In this document: in pieces, positions 13,607-28,910 of the stretch
Layout of the letters: every line of letters starts with the position of its first letter
Numbering within the stretch: the stretch's first letter is position 1
Origin: Maea johnstoni
Lineage: Eukaryota; Annelida; Polychaeta; Spionida; Magelonidae
Length of the DNA stretch: 64,000 bases
Direction of reading: 5' to 3'
NCBI GenBank assembly: GCA_963942565.1
Contig: OZ012685.1
Location: 26,847,490 to 26,911,489 of the forward strand
Position numbers and translations under genes: made by a program
The notes under the pieces: model-generated
Seen by the model: the letters and a program-made list of their open reading frames with translations, nothing else
Told to the model about the DNA's origin: nothing
Databases searched by the model: none

Positions 13607-13822
13607 TTAACCCTTCCAATGCTGAGGCTACTTTCCTCAAGAGCACAGGAACGCAAAGATTTTTGAAGACCATCTTAACCCTTGGTTGGTATTCATTGAA
13701 TAGTTCTCGCTGAGCACTCTCAGTTGAATTGAGTACCCATATGCCAGGGTTTCAGTCATTTTTCAGGTTTTTTGTATCAGTTTGTATTGGCCAAATTAAC
13801 CCAACAGCAGCATATAAAGGGT
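13607..13822 (-). mobile_element. Family A element, nearly complete
   Basis: Starts ttaacccttccaatgctgag and ends agcagcatataaagggtc. The two ends are imperfect inverted repeats of each other (TTAACCCTT-x3-TGCTG-x2-GCTA). Internal landmarks are present in order: gcaaagatttttgaa, ttggtattcattgaatag, gagtacccatatgccaggg, ttgtattggccaaatta. Confidence 0.88.
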
Positions 13823-14171
13823 CAGCGTCTAGTGCAGTAGTCATTGGGGGTGAGTTGTGAAAGAAACTTACTTAGTTTACTTGCAAGGGTCAGCAAAGAT
13901 TTAAATAACTTGTCTGGCCTGCAGTCCTTAAACCTCATAAAACCTACCTTTTGCTGCAGCTGTGAACGCTCACACAATGTGGCTACAAGGACACCTGGTA
14001 AACAAACGCCTACTAGTACACACGCTGATGGTAAAGACACATGTGATATGTTCATAAATTGTAATCATATTCAATTACCCCGTCACCACTATGGCACTAT
14101 CCCTAACAGCTGCTCAGAGGCTAGAGACAACGCTACCATCTAAAAGCCACCAAAGTCACACTTCATTCAAG
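13823..14171. other. No recognised gene
   Basis: Open frames exist on both strands (13844-14143 plus, 13822-14055 minus). Neither shows a recognisable domain and they overlap one another, so I leave this as unassigned sequence. Confidence 0.4.
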
Positions 14172-14443
14172 TCAGGGAATTAGCCAGGGCCCGTCCAGTT
14201 TCATAATCCTGAAAAACTCTTTGTTTTTAGAGGCAAACATTTCTATGAAGAATTTTTCAAAATTCTAACAAACCATCTTCTTGGGCATTATTTAAGTGTG
14301 AACTGCCCTTTTTGACGCAATAGGCTATTTAATACAGATGGTATAAGGTATATAGGTTAGTCGCTAAATCTGGACGTGCAGAAATTTTGGAATTGTTGTT
14401 TTGGACAGGCATTTTAAAAATCCTGGCTAAGACCCTGATTCAA
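14172..14443. mobile_element. Short inverted-repeat element related to family C
   Basis: Left end tcagggaattagccaggg and right end atcctggctaagaccctga are inverted repeats (TCAGGG...TTAGCCAGG against CCTGGCTAAG.CCCTGA), 272 bp apart. Non-coding. Confidence 0.65.
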
Positions 14444-14773
14444 GTTATGCATTGATAATGATGCACATTAACCAAATTACACTGAGAACACTGAAACTAT
14501 TTAACCCATCTCTTTTTGGTTAAGGACTGAAATTCATAACAGAGCTGTTTATAATACTTTAATTGCTTTCAAATAGGTTTATAATTGCACCGTTCAAAAA
14601 TTATGGAGTAGGACCTGGAAAACATCCAGCTTTTTGATATGATGTGATTAGAAATTGAGAACTATTTCATGATGTTTCTTATTGATTCTCCTTACATCAT
14701 TCACTTAAACAGCTAAGCAGTGATCCATAAATGCATGAACTAAATACCCCAATCCTTCTGATCAAGTACTTTC

Positions 14774-14988
14774 GACACTTCCAAAGCTGAGACTTCTTTC
14801 GTGCAAAGCACAAGGATGCAAAGATTTCTGAAAACTGTCTAAACCTTGTCATAACAGTATTCATTAGATAGCTCTCACTTAGTAAGTACTCTCACATGAG
14901 TACCAATATGCCACGGTTTCAGTCATTTTTCAGCTTTTTTACATCATTTTGTATTGGCAAAATTAGCCACCACCAGCCTAAGGGTTAA
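14774..14988 (-). mobile_element. Family A element
   Basis: Runs from gacacttccaaagctgagac through gcaaagatttctgaa, gtattcattagatagctc, gagtaccaatatgcca and ttgtattggcaaaattag to the intact end cctaagggttaa. Confidence 0.85.
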
Positions 14989-15307
14989 GTGCCTTATCAT
15001 TTCTTTGTGAGTATGAGGAGGTTGTAACCTTGAGGACCTGCCATGTACCCACATCCTAAAGGGAATATAATTACAAGCCCAGGTCAGCAGCACTGGCGGG
15101 CTAATAACTCACTATTACACATAGAGAGGTGGGCGTGAGTGTTACAGTGAATTGGAATTATACCTGGCACTTGGATGAAGGTGAACAAAGGCTGCTCAAG
15201 GTATTAGGTGCAACCCGATTTACTCCCTTCCTATCAATGGCACATACATTAGGCCACTCTGACAACTAAGAGGAATATTGAGAAGGGGTTCATACAAACA
15301 CTTCTAG

Positions 15308-15565
15308 CCATAGTCTTAGCCAGCAGTGCATCTGGTTGTCCTTTGGAAATCCAAACCCTCAAAAATTACCCCTCAGGATGCCCAAAATACTCTGGCTATT
15401 CTCGGCTTCTTTGTCTGAAAAAACCTTTTAGTGAAAATGTTGAAATATTTCTAATATATTTCTGAAAACGGTGATATTCTTCCAATAAATGTTGACTTAG
15501 ACATCATTCACATCAATTTCCAAATATTATCAATTTTTAGACGATTAGCACTGGCTGTGCAAGAA
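15308..15565 (-). mobile_element. Family C element, diverged
   Basis: Its left end, catagtcttagccagcag, is the reverse complement of the right end of the 11.2-kb copy. The next 60 bp (aaccctcaaaaattacccct, then caggatgccc) also match. The far end attagcactggctgtgc pairs with the agccagtg terminus. The middle is poorly conserved. Confidence 0.55.
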
Positions 15566-15842
15566 TTGAAGTAACTTTGAACTGTAGTCCTAGGGTTGAG
15601 CTTCAAATATAAAGTAAGTTCAGTAAACATATGTTTTAAAAGTTGTTTTTACAGTGAAGGGTTTTACAATAAATCTGTTTCATTCCTCTGCACATGTTTT
15701 TCTGTACTGTACATTCTTGGTGGGTGGCCATCACTTACCTTACCAAAATATGTGGCTGTCATGGCCCCCCAGCAACATAATGTGAATATACCTCTCCCTA
15801 CTCTAGACATAGCAAGTAAACAGTCTCCATACAGAATGGGGG

Positions 15843-16583
15843 AATTAACCCACTCATAACCAGTGTACATAGCTGTAGGATAACGTTCACATAAATATTC
15901 TGGTAACAAGGCAAGATCTTGAACATACTTACAGAATTAACCCACTCATAACCAGTGTACATAGCTGTAGGATAACGTTCACATTAATATTCTGGTAACA
16001 AGGCAAGATCTTGAACATACTTACAGAATTAACCCACTCATAACCAGTGTACATAGCTGTAGGATAACGTTCACATAAATATTCTGGTAACAAGGCAAGA
16101 TCTTGAACATACTTACAGAATTAACCCACTCATAACCAGTGTACATAGCTGTAGGATAACGTTCACATTAATATTCTGGTAACAAGGCAAGATCTTGAAC
16201 ATACTAACTTACAGAATTAACCCACTCATAACCAGTGTACATAGCTGTAGGATAACGTTCACATAAATATTCTGGTAACAAGGCAAGATCTTGAACATAC
16301 TTACAGAATTAACCCACTCATAACCAGTGTACATAGCTGTAGGATAACGTTCACATTAATATTCTGGTAACAAGGCAAGATCTTGAACAGTCTCCATACT
16401 TACAGAATTAACCCCCTCATAACCAGTGTACATAGCTGTAGGATAACGTTCACATAAATATTCTGGTAACAAGGTAAGATCTTGAACAGTCTCCATACTT
16501 ACAGAATTAACCCCCTCATAACCAGTGTACATAGCTGTAGGATAACGTTCACATAAACATTCAGGTAACAAGGCAAGATCTTG
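15843..16583. repeat. Tandem array of 92-99 bp units, eight copies, with a splice-donor-like motif on the minus strand
   Basis: Unit starts (aattaaccc) are at 15843, 15935, 16027, 16119, 16215, 16307, 16406 and 16505. Spacings are 92, 92, 92, 96, 92, 99 and 99. Units 1-6 alternate cataaatattc and cattaatattc, giving a 184-bp two-unit higher-order repeat. Read on the minus strand, units 2-8 contain AATTCTGTAAGTATG, a strong donor consensus, preceded by an open segment. The two 99-bp units stay in frame (33 codons). Unit 1 instead runs into unique sequence. Either a plain minisatellite or a duplicated exon/donor boundary of the minus-strand gene at 16925-17897. Confidence 0.9.
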
Positions 16584-16924
16584 TAGAATATTTGAATAAA
16601 AGGTAATGTAACCACTGATGCCCATCTCCACTTCTAGGTACAAATATTTGTTGAAATATTTGTACCTGGGTGTTTGACAAGTAAGATCATAGGTCAGTTT
16701 GAGTAATATGAAAGGCGGATCTGTACTATCTATGATACGCTTTTGGTATTATCTAAAGACATAAGAGGGGTTTGTTTTAAGTTATAAAATCAACGAGAGC
16801 ACCTTTCAGTCGTACATTCCTCAGAATAATGCTATGTTCCCAAAATAGTTCCATACTTGTCAGATGTAAATGGTTTAAATGCAAAGGTAAAAATAAGAAG
16901 CAATGGAATGTTTTGATCACTTAC
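16584..16924 (-). other. Probable intron of the minus-strand gene; possible downstream exon start near 16637
   Basis: Lies between the supported exon at 16925-17897 and the tandem array. A weak acceptor (gtacctag, no strong pyrimidine tract) at about 16638 on the minus strand would join in the correct phase to the upstream exon and open a frame into the repeat array. That is an inference from phase only. No homology supports it. Confidence 0.3.
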
Positions 16925-17897
16925 CTATGAACATGAGAGAGAGGGTGAGATAACTCGTGCCTGTGACATGGAGAACTCCCAGTACAATCCCAGTAAGCAC
17001 ACAGCATACTCCGAGCAAGGCCAGGGCAACCAGTACCCAGCGAAAAGTCGTTGTCACGGTCAAGCAGTGAAAGCAGCACTCTGCCGAGCAGCAGATCTTG
17101 GCATCGTGATCGCTCTGAGACGATGTTCTAGTTCGGTTTGACCTACTGCTTCGGGAGCTCCTTCCCCGGCTTTGGGAACCGGGCGTCCTCGTTGGCGATC
17201 GGGCTCGGTGCTGCTGCTGTTGTTGTTGTTGTTGTCGAACTGCCTCGGCACCGTGACGGGCAGAACGGGACTGATTTGGTCGAGCTGTGTAGGGTGGTAA
17301 CATATGAGAATTGAGTATATCGGGTAATGCTTGGTTCCCACCGGAGCAGTCAGGCCTGCTGACTCCCGCATCCAGATTGTTAGTGTGTATTCCTGTGGAG
17401 GGACATGGCTGCGAAGTCATCACCCGGTTGCCCTGTCCCCCCACATCCACATACACCCTCAACATCCCCGAAGGGTCGCTGACCACATTCCTAGACCTGT
17501 CTCCCGCTCCTGTAGCCTGTGAGTGTGATGCTACTACACCGCCGCTGCCTCCTCCTGTGTGTGCAGCAATCTCCACATTGATTTGTATATCAGAGGAGGT
17601 GCGTGGCACCATGTTCCCCGGTGCCGATGAGGAGGATGATGTTCCGGGTCTGCTACCACTAGCAATACTGTGGGACTGGCGAGGAGGCTGGGGTGCAGGC
17701 TTGGGTTTGTGCCGCACTCTGTTGTAGTGATAGCTCCCTCCCACGACCGCCACCGCCGCAGACGTTGCCGACGATGGTACCAATGATGCACTTGCGTTGA
17801 TCTGTTCATTGTTATCTACCACATCTGGGTAATTGTGTGTCCTGGCCATGCCAGCAGGTGGCCGTCTTGCTGCAGGATGGATGCCAGCCGTAGCCAT
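16925..17897 (-). CDS. Unrecognised membrane protein, first coding exon (partial)
   Basis: One long exon encodes 324 residues from ATG at 17897 to a strong donor (ATAG|GTAAGT) after the first base of codon 325. About the first 270 residues are low-complexity and probably disordered: rich in Ser, Gly, Arg, Pro and His, with a run of eight Gln near residues 223-230 and an RS/RT-rich stretch near 235-265. A cysteine cluster (CCSAECCFHC) comes next, then a clear transmembrane segment at about 287-311 (WVLVALALLGVCCVLTGIVL). A second hydrophobic segment starts near 316 and runs into the next exon. I do not recognise the family. The higher GC and CpG content here fits a real exon. No signal peptide is seen, so a cytosolic N-terminus with a two-or-more-span membrane anchor is the likely topology. 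The remaining exons should lie at lower coordinates. I could not place them with confidence. Confidence 0.7.
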
Positions 17898-18659
17898 CTC
17901 TCTCCTCGATATGACACTGTGCTGATGGACAATATGATACCCCCCTACAGCACTATCTGACCATCTAACAACTCCTAGTACTCCGCTCTTCCGGTGGGGT
18001 GCTGCCGGTGTGGGTGTCGGTGCCGACTAATCCCATCCAGACGCTGGTGTGGTGAGGTGAAAGGTCACTGGGGCATCCACGGTGCAGCTCACCATTGTGG
18101 TGGTGTGTGTACCCGACCGACCGACACTGGCTACCACTACACGCAGCAGCTAGAGCTTACCTCAAGTGACTGCTGAGCAGCACTGCCGCTGCTAGTGTGT
18201 GTGTGTGTGTGTGTGCTGTGCGGCTCCTCTGGTTCTCTGTGTGCTAGGTTCACCCCAGGGTGACAGATATATGACAAATCGCCTGCTTCAATGAGCGCGC
18301 CCACGGTGCAGTACTGGCACACACCACCTGACCCTCCTCCACTACCACTCCTGTATGCCTCAACACAGTATCGAATTGGGAGGTGCCTTGGGTAATTGAA
18401 TGACGCAGGTATATTGTGCACATATGAACCCTAATCACTTATTTCCCAAAACAGCAAAAAAGGGTCGCTCATTCCAAACCTTGCTACTAGGTAAAATAAA
18501 CACACGCAGGAAATCCGCAGGCAAACGAGGGTTCCACTTTCACTCTTGGCTGGTCCTATTGTTGCTTGGCTGGTGCGCTGACCTGGAACCTGTCAAGAAC
18601 AAAGAGGCTGGTTAGCGATATCACTTCAACTTCAACGCTCAGCGGGCTCACAGCATATA
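17898..18659 (-). other. GC-rich 5' region of the membrane-protein gene, possible UTR exon
   Basis: GC content and CpG density stay high up to about 18.4 kb. On the minus strand there is a good donor (CTTGAG|GTAAGC) with its exon end at 18159, and an acceptor-like tract (TTTGTTCTTGACAG) near 18590. A 5' exon of roughly 430 bp is therefore plausible. Whether it is untranslated or coding cannot be told. A (GT)n run lies near 18195-18214. Confidence 0.4.
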
Positions 18660-19000
18660 TCACACAAAAAGAACAGTTTCTATGAGGTTTTTTTATTATC
18701 TAAAAATGCCGACAGAATGTTGGAAGAATGCTGATACATTAATAAAAAAAAATGAATTGAAACAAATATGAATGTGAACAAACCACACAAAAAGAACAGT
18801 TTCTATGAAGTTTTTTTATTACCCAAAATTCCGCCAGAATGTCAGAACGCTGATACATAAATGAAAAAGTGAATTGAAACAAATATGAATATGAACAAAC
18901 CCCTCAAAGAACTCTTTCCAAGATTTTCTTTTCATTACCTAGTATTCTGATATGTTGCAAGAATGTCGTTGTAACAAAGACATTGAATTGAAAAAATGCC
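18660..19000. repeat. Tandem repeat, two clear copies of about 122 bp plus a degraded third
   Basis: cacacaaaaagaacagtttc begins at about 18661 and again at 18785, each followed by tatgaggtttttttatta / tatgaagtttttttatta, a gccagaatgt block, gctgatacat and gaattgaaacaaatatgaa. A third, diverged copy starts near 18905. Non-coding. Confidence 0.8.
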
Positions 19001-19499
19001 AGACATGACACACTCAGTGAGACAAGCATCAATTCAAATGGTGACCTTATTCTTGTTATGAAGAAAAAAGGGTGAGCCTGTCGCTTATCGGGGAACAACA
19101 TTTCTTAGTAAATGGTTATAGGCTAACTAAACGCAGGTAATTGAATTGGCACAGTTGTCAAAACATGAACAAGACATCTTTCACAAATAGGGTACCCATG
19201 AAAGAGAGGTATACTAAATTGTTAAGCCATGCAGTGCAGTAAACAGGGCGTCCCCTTGAGAATGGAACACTTCATGTTATTGTTGAATTGATAGAGAAAA
19301 TATTGACAAACAAAAATATGAGTCACTGTGAAGTGTTACGTCAAAATTATTTGACCCTTTCAATGGAAAAGGGGGGCATCGAAACTGCCTCAAGCAAATG
19401 TGTCTGTTTTAGGATACCTTGTTGTAGATCATCAGGTATAGGTTACATGTATTTTATTCCCATTAAGTTTGATCAAATATCTTAGCTCTGGAGATATAT

Positions 19500-19628
19500 T
19501 AGGCCTAAAGAAAAAATGTTTGTTTCCTATTACATGCTAAAAAAAAAATAGGGTAGGTAGGGAAGTTATTTTATTCTATCATGTTTTTCTCTCCTCCATG
19601 CTGCATTAGATGTAAATGTAAGGAAAAA
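19500..19628 (+). mobile_element. GGCCT-terminus element (family B), end fragment
   Basis: ttaggcctaaagaaaaaatg, then tttgtttcctattac, is the terminal repeat of family B. The following gggtaggtagggaagttatt and catgctgcattagatgtaaa match, in reverse complement, the right part of the copy at 51926-52297. One end only. Confidence 0.65.
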
Positions 19629-20103
19629 TAGCAGGATCTAAAGAAGTGGGGTATCTAGATGCTGATATTTGATATGACAAAATGTTAGCAAAGCTCATGT
19701 CCCAATGTCAAACTGATCTTCTAAAAAATTCAATGAGTCCCTTTCTTTAAGCTCTGGTTCCTAGAACTTCCTACTAAATAACCTGTGCAGATTCTACCAG
19801 ATTGTCAATATTATCTTAGGTGATTAGAAAGACTTTCCATTTAATAAGGTGAATGGCTGTGGCATATAAGTACACAATATATCACAAGATCCAACACACA
19901 AGGATATTGATTTACATGGATCAAGCAGTCTTCAGATAAATATCCATCATCAAAGTTTTTAGTTGATAACTGTTTTAGGTTGAGTATGTGAGGATTGCCT
20001 TCATTGGCAGGTGCATGTGACATTCTCTAGACCCTTTGAACAGTGTATGCAAATATAGTCCTGGATAAATACACTGAAGTAGTAGCTATAAGGATCAAAT
20101 AGC
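19629..20103. other. No recognised gene
   Basis: No supported exon or repeat. Confidence 0.4.
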
Positions 20104-20316
20104 TTAACCCTTCCAATTATAACGCTACTTTCGTCTAAATTACAAAAATGCAAAGATTTTTGAAAATCATCTGAACCCTGTCATGTTGGTAGTCATTGGA
20201 AACTTTTGCTGAGTACTCTCAGATGAGTACCCATTTGCCAGGGTTTCAGTAATTTTTCAGGTTTTTTGCATCATTTTGTATAGGCCAAATTAGCCACCAG
20301 CAGCATAAGGGGTTAA
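20104..20316 (-). mobile_element. Family A element, complete
   Basis: 213 bp from ttaacccttccaattataac to cagcataaggggttaa, with TTAA at both ends and all internal landmarks. This is one of the best copies for defining the ends. Confidence 0.9.
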
Positions 20317-23225
20317 CCTATTCATGCTGAAGGTTGGCCTGGAAACATGCTTAGTATGATACAAGAATTTTGAAAATAACTTAAAAATAAATTAAGCATA
20401 ATTTGGAAAAACATTTTAAGAACAGTTGTGAGTTGGTCTCTGATTAATATTTTTCAATATCCTTTAAATTATCTTGTTAGAGATATAACTTTATTGTTAA
20501 GGTCACCCATTTAAGTTAATTTCTAGCAGGTGCTTTTGAGTGAATAAAGTTAACCCTCATACGTAAATGAATTCTGAAGAACACCTTGATTCAAAATACC
20601 CATTTTGACCATGTCAAATTTCGACTGGCTACTTTAAGTTGATAGGCCTAGTTAGAAGAATATAAACACACCTGACCAACTGAATAACTAGCTGCCTTCA
20701 GTACAAGGTTTTGGTATAAAATATAAATGCCAAATATATACAAAATAGATATACCTTAACATATTCAACCTAACACAGCCTAGAATCTAGGTTATAAGTC
20801 AAGCCCAGCTCACAGCAAAGTCTTGCAGTTGCAGTGATTGTTCTTGAATGCTAGGAGGCAGCATAAGGATATGGAGAGGCCATGCTTTCATTAATCATCA
20901 TGTGCGAAAAACAAATTCTCATATGGAATGTGCAGTGCAATTTACCAGCAGGATTGGAGTGGCCCCTAAATCCAGCCACTTCCTTGCCTGGAACAGATGT
21001 TAATTGCTTGGTAATTAGTCAGAATTGCCCCACGACCAGCAAGAACTAAGACAGCTATGAAGACTAATCCCCCCTCTCCTCAGCCTAATAAATATAATTG
21101 GGGCCTCACCCGCGGAGAATAGGGACTAATTTAGCAAGTTTGGCTCGAAAAATGAAACAAAAGATCCGGAGAGGCAATAAAAATGTACGCATGATTGATT
21201 ATGATAATAAAAACAGCTAATTGAATAGCGGGCTAAGTGTGTTATTTTGGCATTTTAGGGGGTATGCATTACAACTAATAACTTAAGGCTCGGCAAGACA
21301 TCATATGTTGCATTATTAGATTCTCATCAAGGAACAGGAGTTGCTAAACCATGTTATGTCTGTAACATCCAAAACAATTAGTATTTAGCTGATATATTCA
21401 AGTCCAAAGCAATCTATCTCAAAATATTTTAGTGATTTTTTTAATCAGAACATAACCAACAACTCTCCTTCAAATATTTTGAACTTACTATCAATTCTTT
21501 ATCTTCTTAAGTACTATCCTATGGGATGGCACTTGATAAGATCTCCAGGTATGAATGGGTTTAAGATTGAGGAACATCACCATTATACTTTGAGAATGTT
21601 AATCAAGATTATGATGGTCCATTCTGATATAGGTGAATGCTTGATGCAAGCCTCAGACACTATATAATAGCTTTCCGTACGACTTCTAAGATATGTTACT
21701 ATGACAGTTTCCTGACAACTATCATTATCTTTAGGTCAATATCAATACATGGTATTTTTTATTGGCTTCTTTTTCATCTGTAACCCAAAGCCAATCACGT
21801 GGACTATTGAAGCCACCATGTGTATCTATCAAGTCACATGTATAGCCAGCTTTTGCCCTACCTGTATCATGGTTACTTTCCTATCAACTACCAGGTTATA
21901 GGAAACTATACTGAATTCATTACCTCTCTTGATTATCAGGGTATGCTGATTGCAATTATCCTTCCTACCTCTAATTATATGTATCATGTTGGCTTTCCTA
22001 CCTGTTATGCATACTTCTGATATCCTGGAAATCCTGTTTGTGTCATTGTAATAATGAGTATGCTTGCTACTATCAGGATATTATATGTTTAATGCCACTT
22101 TTCTGCCTACATGAATTATGATGTCTATTATGGGTATCCCTACAAACTACCAGGTAATGATTGAAATTGATTTCCTGGCATGCCAAGATAATGATGAGTG
22201 CCCTAGCCACCATCAGGAGATGTCAATGTCTCATAAGCCTTTGAAGATGTGTAATGCCACTTCACGAGTCACCTGGCATTCTGACATATGATATATGGCT
22301 TCTATTCTCCATCTTTTTCTATGGAGGAGGGAAATTTCTGAGGATGTTAAAATGAGGCATGATAACAGTTACAGGATATGTGGGCAACTGTATACATGTG
22401 GGTTGGAAAATGATCTCTTACATTTAGAGTAAACATGGTGAGTCCAATTTAGAAGAATAGGGGTCCAATCCGAACCAGGAACAATCAAATAGGAAACTCA
22501 CCTGAGTTCACCTAGACAAGTGACATCATGCACTTAGCTAGATTCGGATGTCATCTTTTCTTGATGTCTCCAAAGGGCATTGTGGTTTGCTAGAGTGGGT
22601 AATTACTTATGTTTGTACTGTTGTACAACCCCTTTGTGTGGCAGTTTTACACACTTAATAGCCACCATAGGCCACTTGTGTGAAGAGGAAATATTGACCA
22701 GAACCTGACCAACATATCACCATGATATATCTTTTCGAACTTCTGCATATCTCCTAAGTTATTTTCAAAAGTATACTAGATCCAAAATATGATTGCCAAG
22801 ACAATCTACAGGCATGAAAGGGAGACAGGAAATAGAGCCTGAGGGATCATGGAGCGCCTCCAAAAAGATATCAGTTTCAACATGAACTTCCACCATAACA
22901 AGGCGCCTTTTGGCTGGCAAACTCGACATTCAGTCCAAGAAAAATGACTAAGACAACTTGATGGTGGTTGAGAATTCAAACCAGCCAAGATATATGGTTT
23001 ATCTTATTTTTTTTTCAATGTCTATACTAAAGAAATCAAGGCCAGTTGCCTTGAGCACTTAATACATGTAGTTGAGGATTTCTTACACATAAGCACTTAC
23101 AAGGTTTCTTGATAAAACTACCACTTCATTAAGTTAACTGGTCTCAACTGTCACCTTCAATTCCTTCAATTGAAAGGATTCATTTAAAGTTTTCAACATG
23201 CATCTATTTGTTCATGCCAGGGAGG
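20317..23225. other. No recognised gene; weak diverged repetition at 21.6-22.3 kb
   Basis: No exon I can support. Between about 21820 and 22280, phrases such as ctaccaggt, cctacctgt-at, tatcagg-tat and gccac recur at irregular spacing, suggesting a badly decayed tandem repeat. Open frames at 21479-21667, 21820-22020 and 22806-22988 show no domain. Confidence 0.4.
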
Positions 23226-23438
23226 TTAAACCCTTCCAATGCTGAGGCTACTTTCATTCAAAGCATAAGGATGCAAAGATGTTTAAAAATCATCTAAACC
23301 CTGTCATGCTGGTATTCATTGGATAGGTCTCGCTGAGAACTCTCAGCTGAGTACCCATTTGCCAGGGTTTCTGTCATTTTTAAAGGGTTTTGCATCATTT
23401 TGTATTGACCAAATTAGCCACCAGCAGCATGAGGGTAA
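23226..23438 (-). mobile_element. Family A element
   Basis: Starts ttaaacccttccaatgctga and ends accagcagcatgagggtaa. All internal landmarks are present in reverse orientation. Confidence 0.87.
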
Positions 23439-27070
<3,632 letters not shown>

Positions 27071-27191
27071 ATCAGGCAGGTACAGGTAAATTGCATTGTT
27101 TAAAGAAATTTCTGATAAAGCACAATACAATTAATATAGAGCTGAAAGTTCTCTCAGTTACTGCTAAGAGTGGATTGATATGTACATCTTC
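27071..27191 (+). pseudogene. P-loop-like coding fragment, resembling PIF1-type helicase motifs I and Ia
   Basis: The plus frame reads DQAGTGKLHCLKKFLIKH and, a little later, LKVLSVTAKSG. AGTGK matches a Walker A core lacking the final Ser/Thr (Leu instead), and VTAxSG resembles motif Ia of PIF1/Helitron helicases at about the right distance. The segment is flanked by acceptor-like atgcttttag and donor-like cttcag|gtatta. No further helicase motifs are visible nearby. It may be a decayed helicase or Helitron fragment, or a chance resemblance in a 71-codon frame. Confidence 0.28.
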
Positions 27192-28015
27192 AGGTATTAA
27201 TTTTAGCTTAGGATAGCTCATAGTTAAACCAAACCTCCCCCAAAAACCAAAACAAGAGTATAAACATTATCAAAATATTATGGGTATTTTGTTTGCTATT
27301 GATAATCTTGCTGATTATCGATAACACTACTATCGTGGCGCAACGTCGGCAATATTTCGATATATCGTCCGACCACTAATATTTTGATATTTCAATAGTC
27401 ATCAAGATGTATTTGGTTGTTATTTGACAATTCACAATGTGTCATGTGGTGCAGGCTTAGCAGATTACTTGCACTCATGGCCCTGCCTACCACACAACTC
27501 ATTCTATAATTCAGTCGGCAATCTCTGCATGATCTATGAAATGACCTAAAGCAATGTTTATGTACAAGCCTACAATTCAACTTTTTTCTTTCGTGTTTCT
27601 TAAAATTAAAAATAGGCCACATAATTATTTTTTGAATGTGTAGGAATGCCCTTTTGTTTCCTGTTGAGGAGAGAGAGCAAGAGAATGTCTTAAACCCATC
27701 AATCAATGGCATGAGTCATCTGTCAAGGCAGTCCCGTCAGGGGAATCATTCATGCATACATTCATTGCAAGCTGACCTGTGGGAGCAAGAAAGATCCTTA
27801 TCAATTTCCTTAGGATTGCAGACTTAACTATTGTATGAGCTTATATTTTAGGATCAACTTGCCATGTTGGGTAAGCAGATACTAGTTTTGACATGACAAG
27901 CACAAAATAATCCTAGTCAAAACTGAAATTGTGCAATTTACTTTTGGTATAGCTGTGTATGGCTGGGGATCAGTCGTACGTCTAGCAGTGAAACATTGTA
28001 TTAGATACTGGTAAT
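27192..28015. other. No recognised gene; possible transposon scrap near 27.3 kb
   Basis: ttgctgattatcgataac and ttcgatatatcgtccgaccac near 27310-27380 have a CG-rich texture unlike the surroundings and may be the end of a decayed DNA transposon. Nothing else is recognised. Confidence 0.35.
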
Positions 28016-28172
28016 AATGTTACTATGTGAAATCCAATACAATGTTTATAATAATTACAATGTATCAAAATATTGATACATCTATTACACTGGCAATGAT
28101 GTTACTATGAGAAATACAATACAATTTTTATGATAGATAATTACAATATATCAAAAAATGTTGATACATCTT
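28016..28172. repeat. Two-copy tandem repeat, about 80 bp
   Basis: atgttactatg-gaaat-caatacaat-tttat followed by aattacaat-tatcaaa-attgatacatct occurs twice, near 28016 and 28097, with several substitutions. Confidence 0.75.
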
Positions 28173-28910
28173 ATCATGTTTGTTAAACCAGATTCTATAT
28201 GCACAAAATATATTTTAAAAAAAGAGCAAAAAACAACACTGACACATATTTAGATGTCCATCTGTACAGCGATAATGTTATTTAAAAGATCTTTTTCAGG
28301 AAACTTGTCAACCTCAATAGTCTGAGAGCTTTTCAAAGGTTGTGATAGTATGATGCATGACTCAGGATGCAAATTTAAAACTGAATAAAAAAATGATTAA
28401 AAACCATGGCTACCCATGGTAGGGACGCAATCCCCTACAATTGAACATAAGTGGGGTAGCAGTTCAATAGCCTAATCAATCAGTATTAGGCTAAGATTCT
28501 TCTGAGAAGGATATAATTACTGCATCTACAGATTTACTAGACAAAGAACACGCTTGTCCAGGAAGCATGTCTTAACTTGTATATTTGTGACGCAGTTTGA
28601 GCAGCTTACCTAGCCATATCCCAAAGTCTTGGTGCTTGGGTACTCAACAGTGACAAGACACAATACACATTCTAGCTTCGCTGCACAAAACCCCAAGCAC
28701 AACATGCACAGCTGACAAGCCACGCTCTACTCAGTCGTTGCGATCACAACAAAGCAAGTCTAAAGGTAGCACATGGCAATCTTGGATAACTTCATCAATA
28801 GCTTAGCATCGCTTCTGCGATTCACATGAAAGTACAGGATATACGATTGCTTAATACTCTTTACTATGATCCTACCTAACAGTAACACACAGCAGTAGCT
28901 TGACCCAGCA

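Noticed and set aside
13822-14143. Coding exon on either strand (99 and 77 codons)
   Set aside because: Frames overlap on opposite strands, lack a recognised domain, and the plus frame abuts a family A element. Not enough support.
17311-17727. Plus-strand frame of 138 codons opposite the membrane-protein exon
   Set aside because: The minus-strand frame is longer, starts with ATG, carries a transmembrane segment and ends in a strong donor. The plus frame is its shadow in GC-rich DNA.
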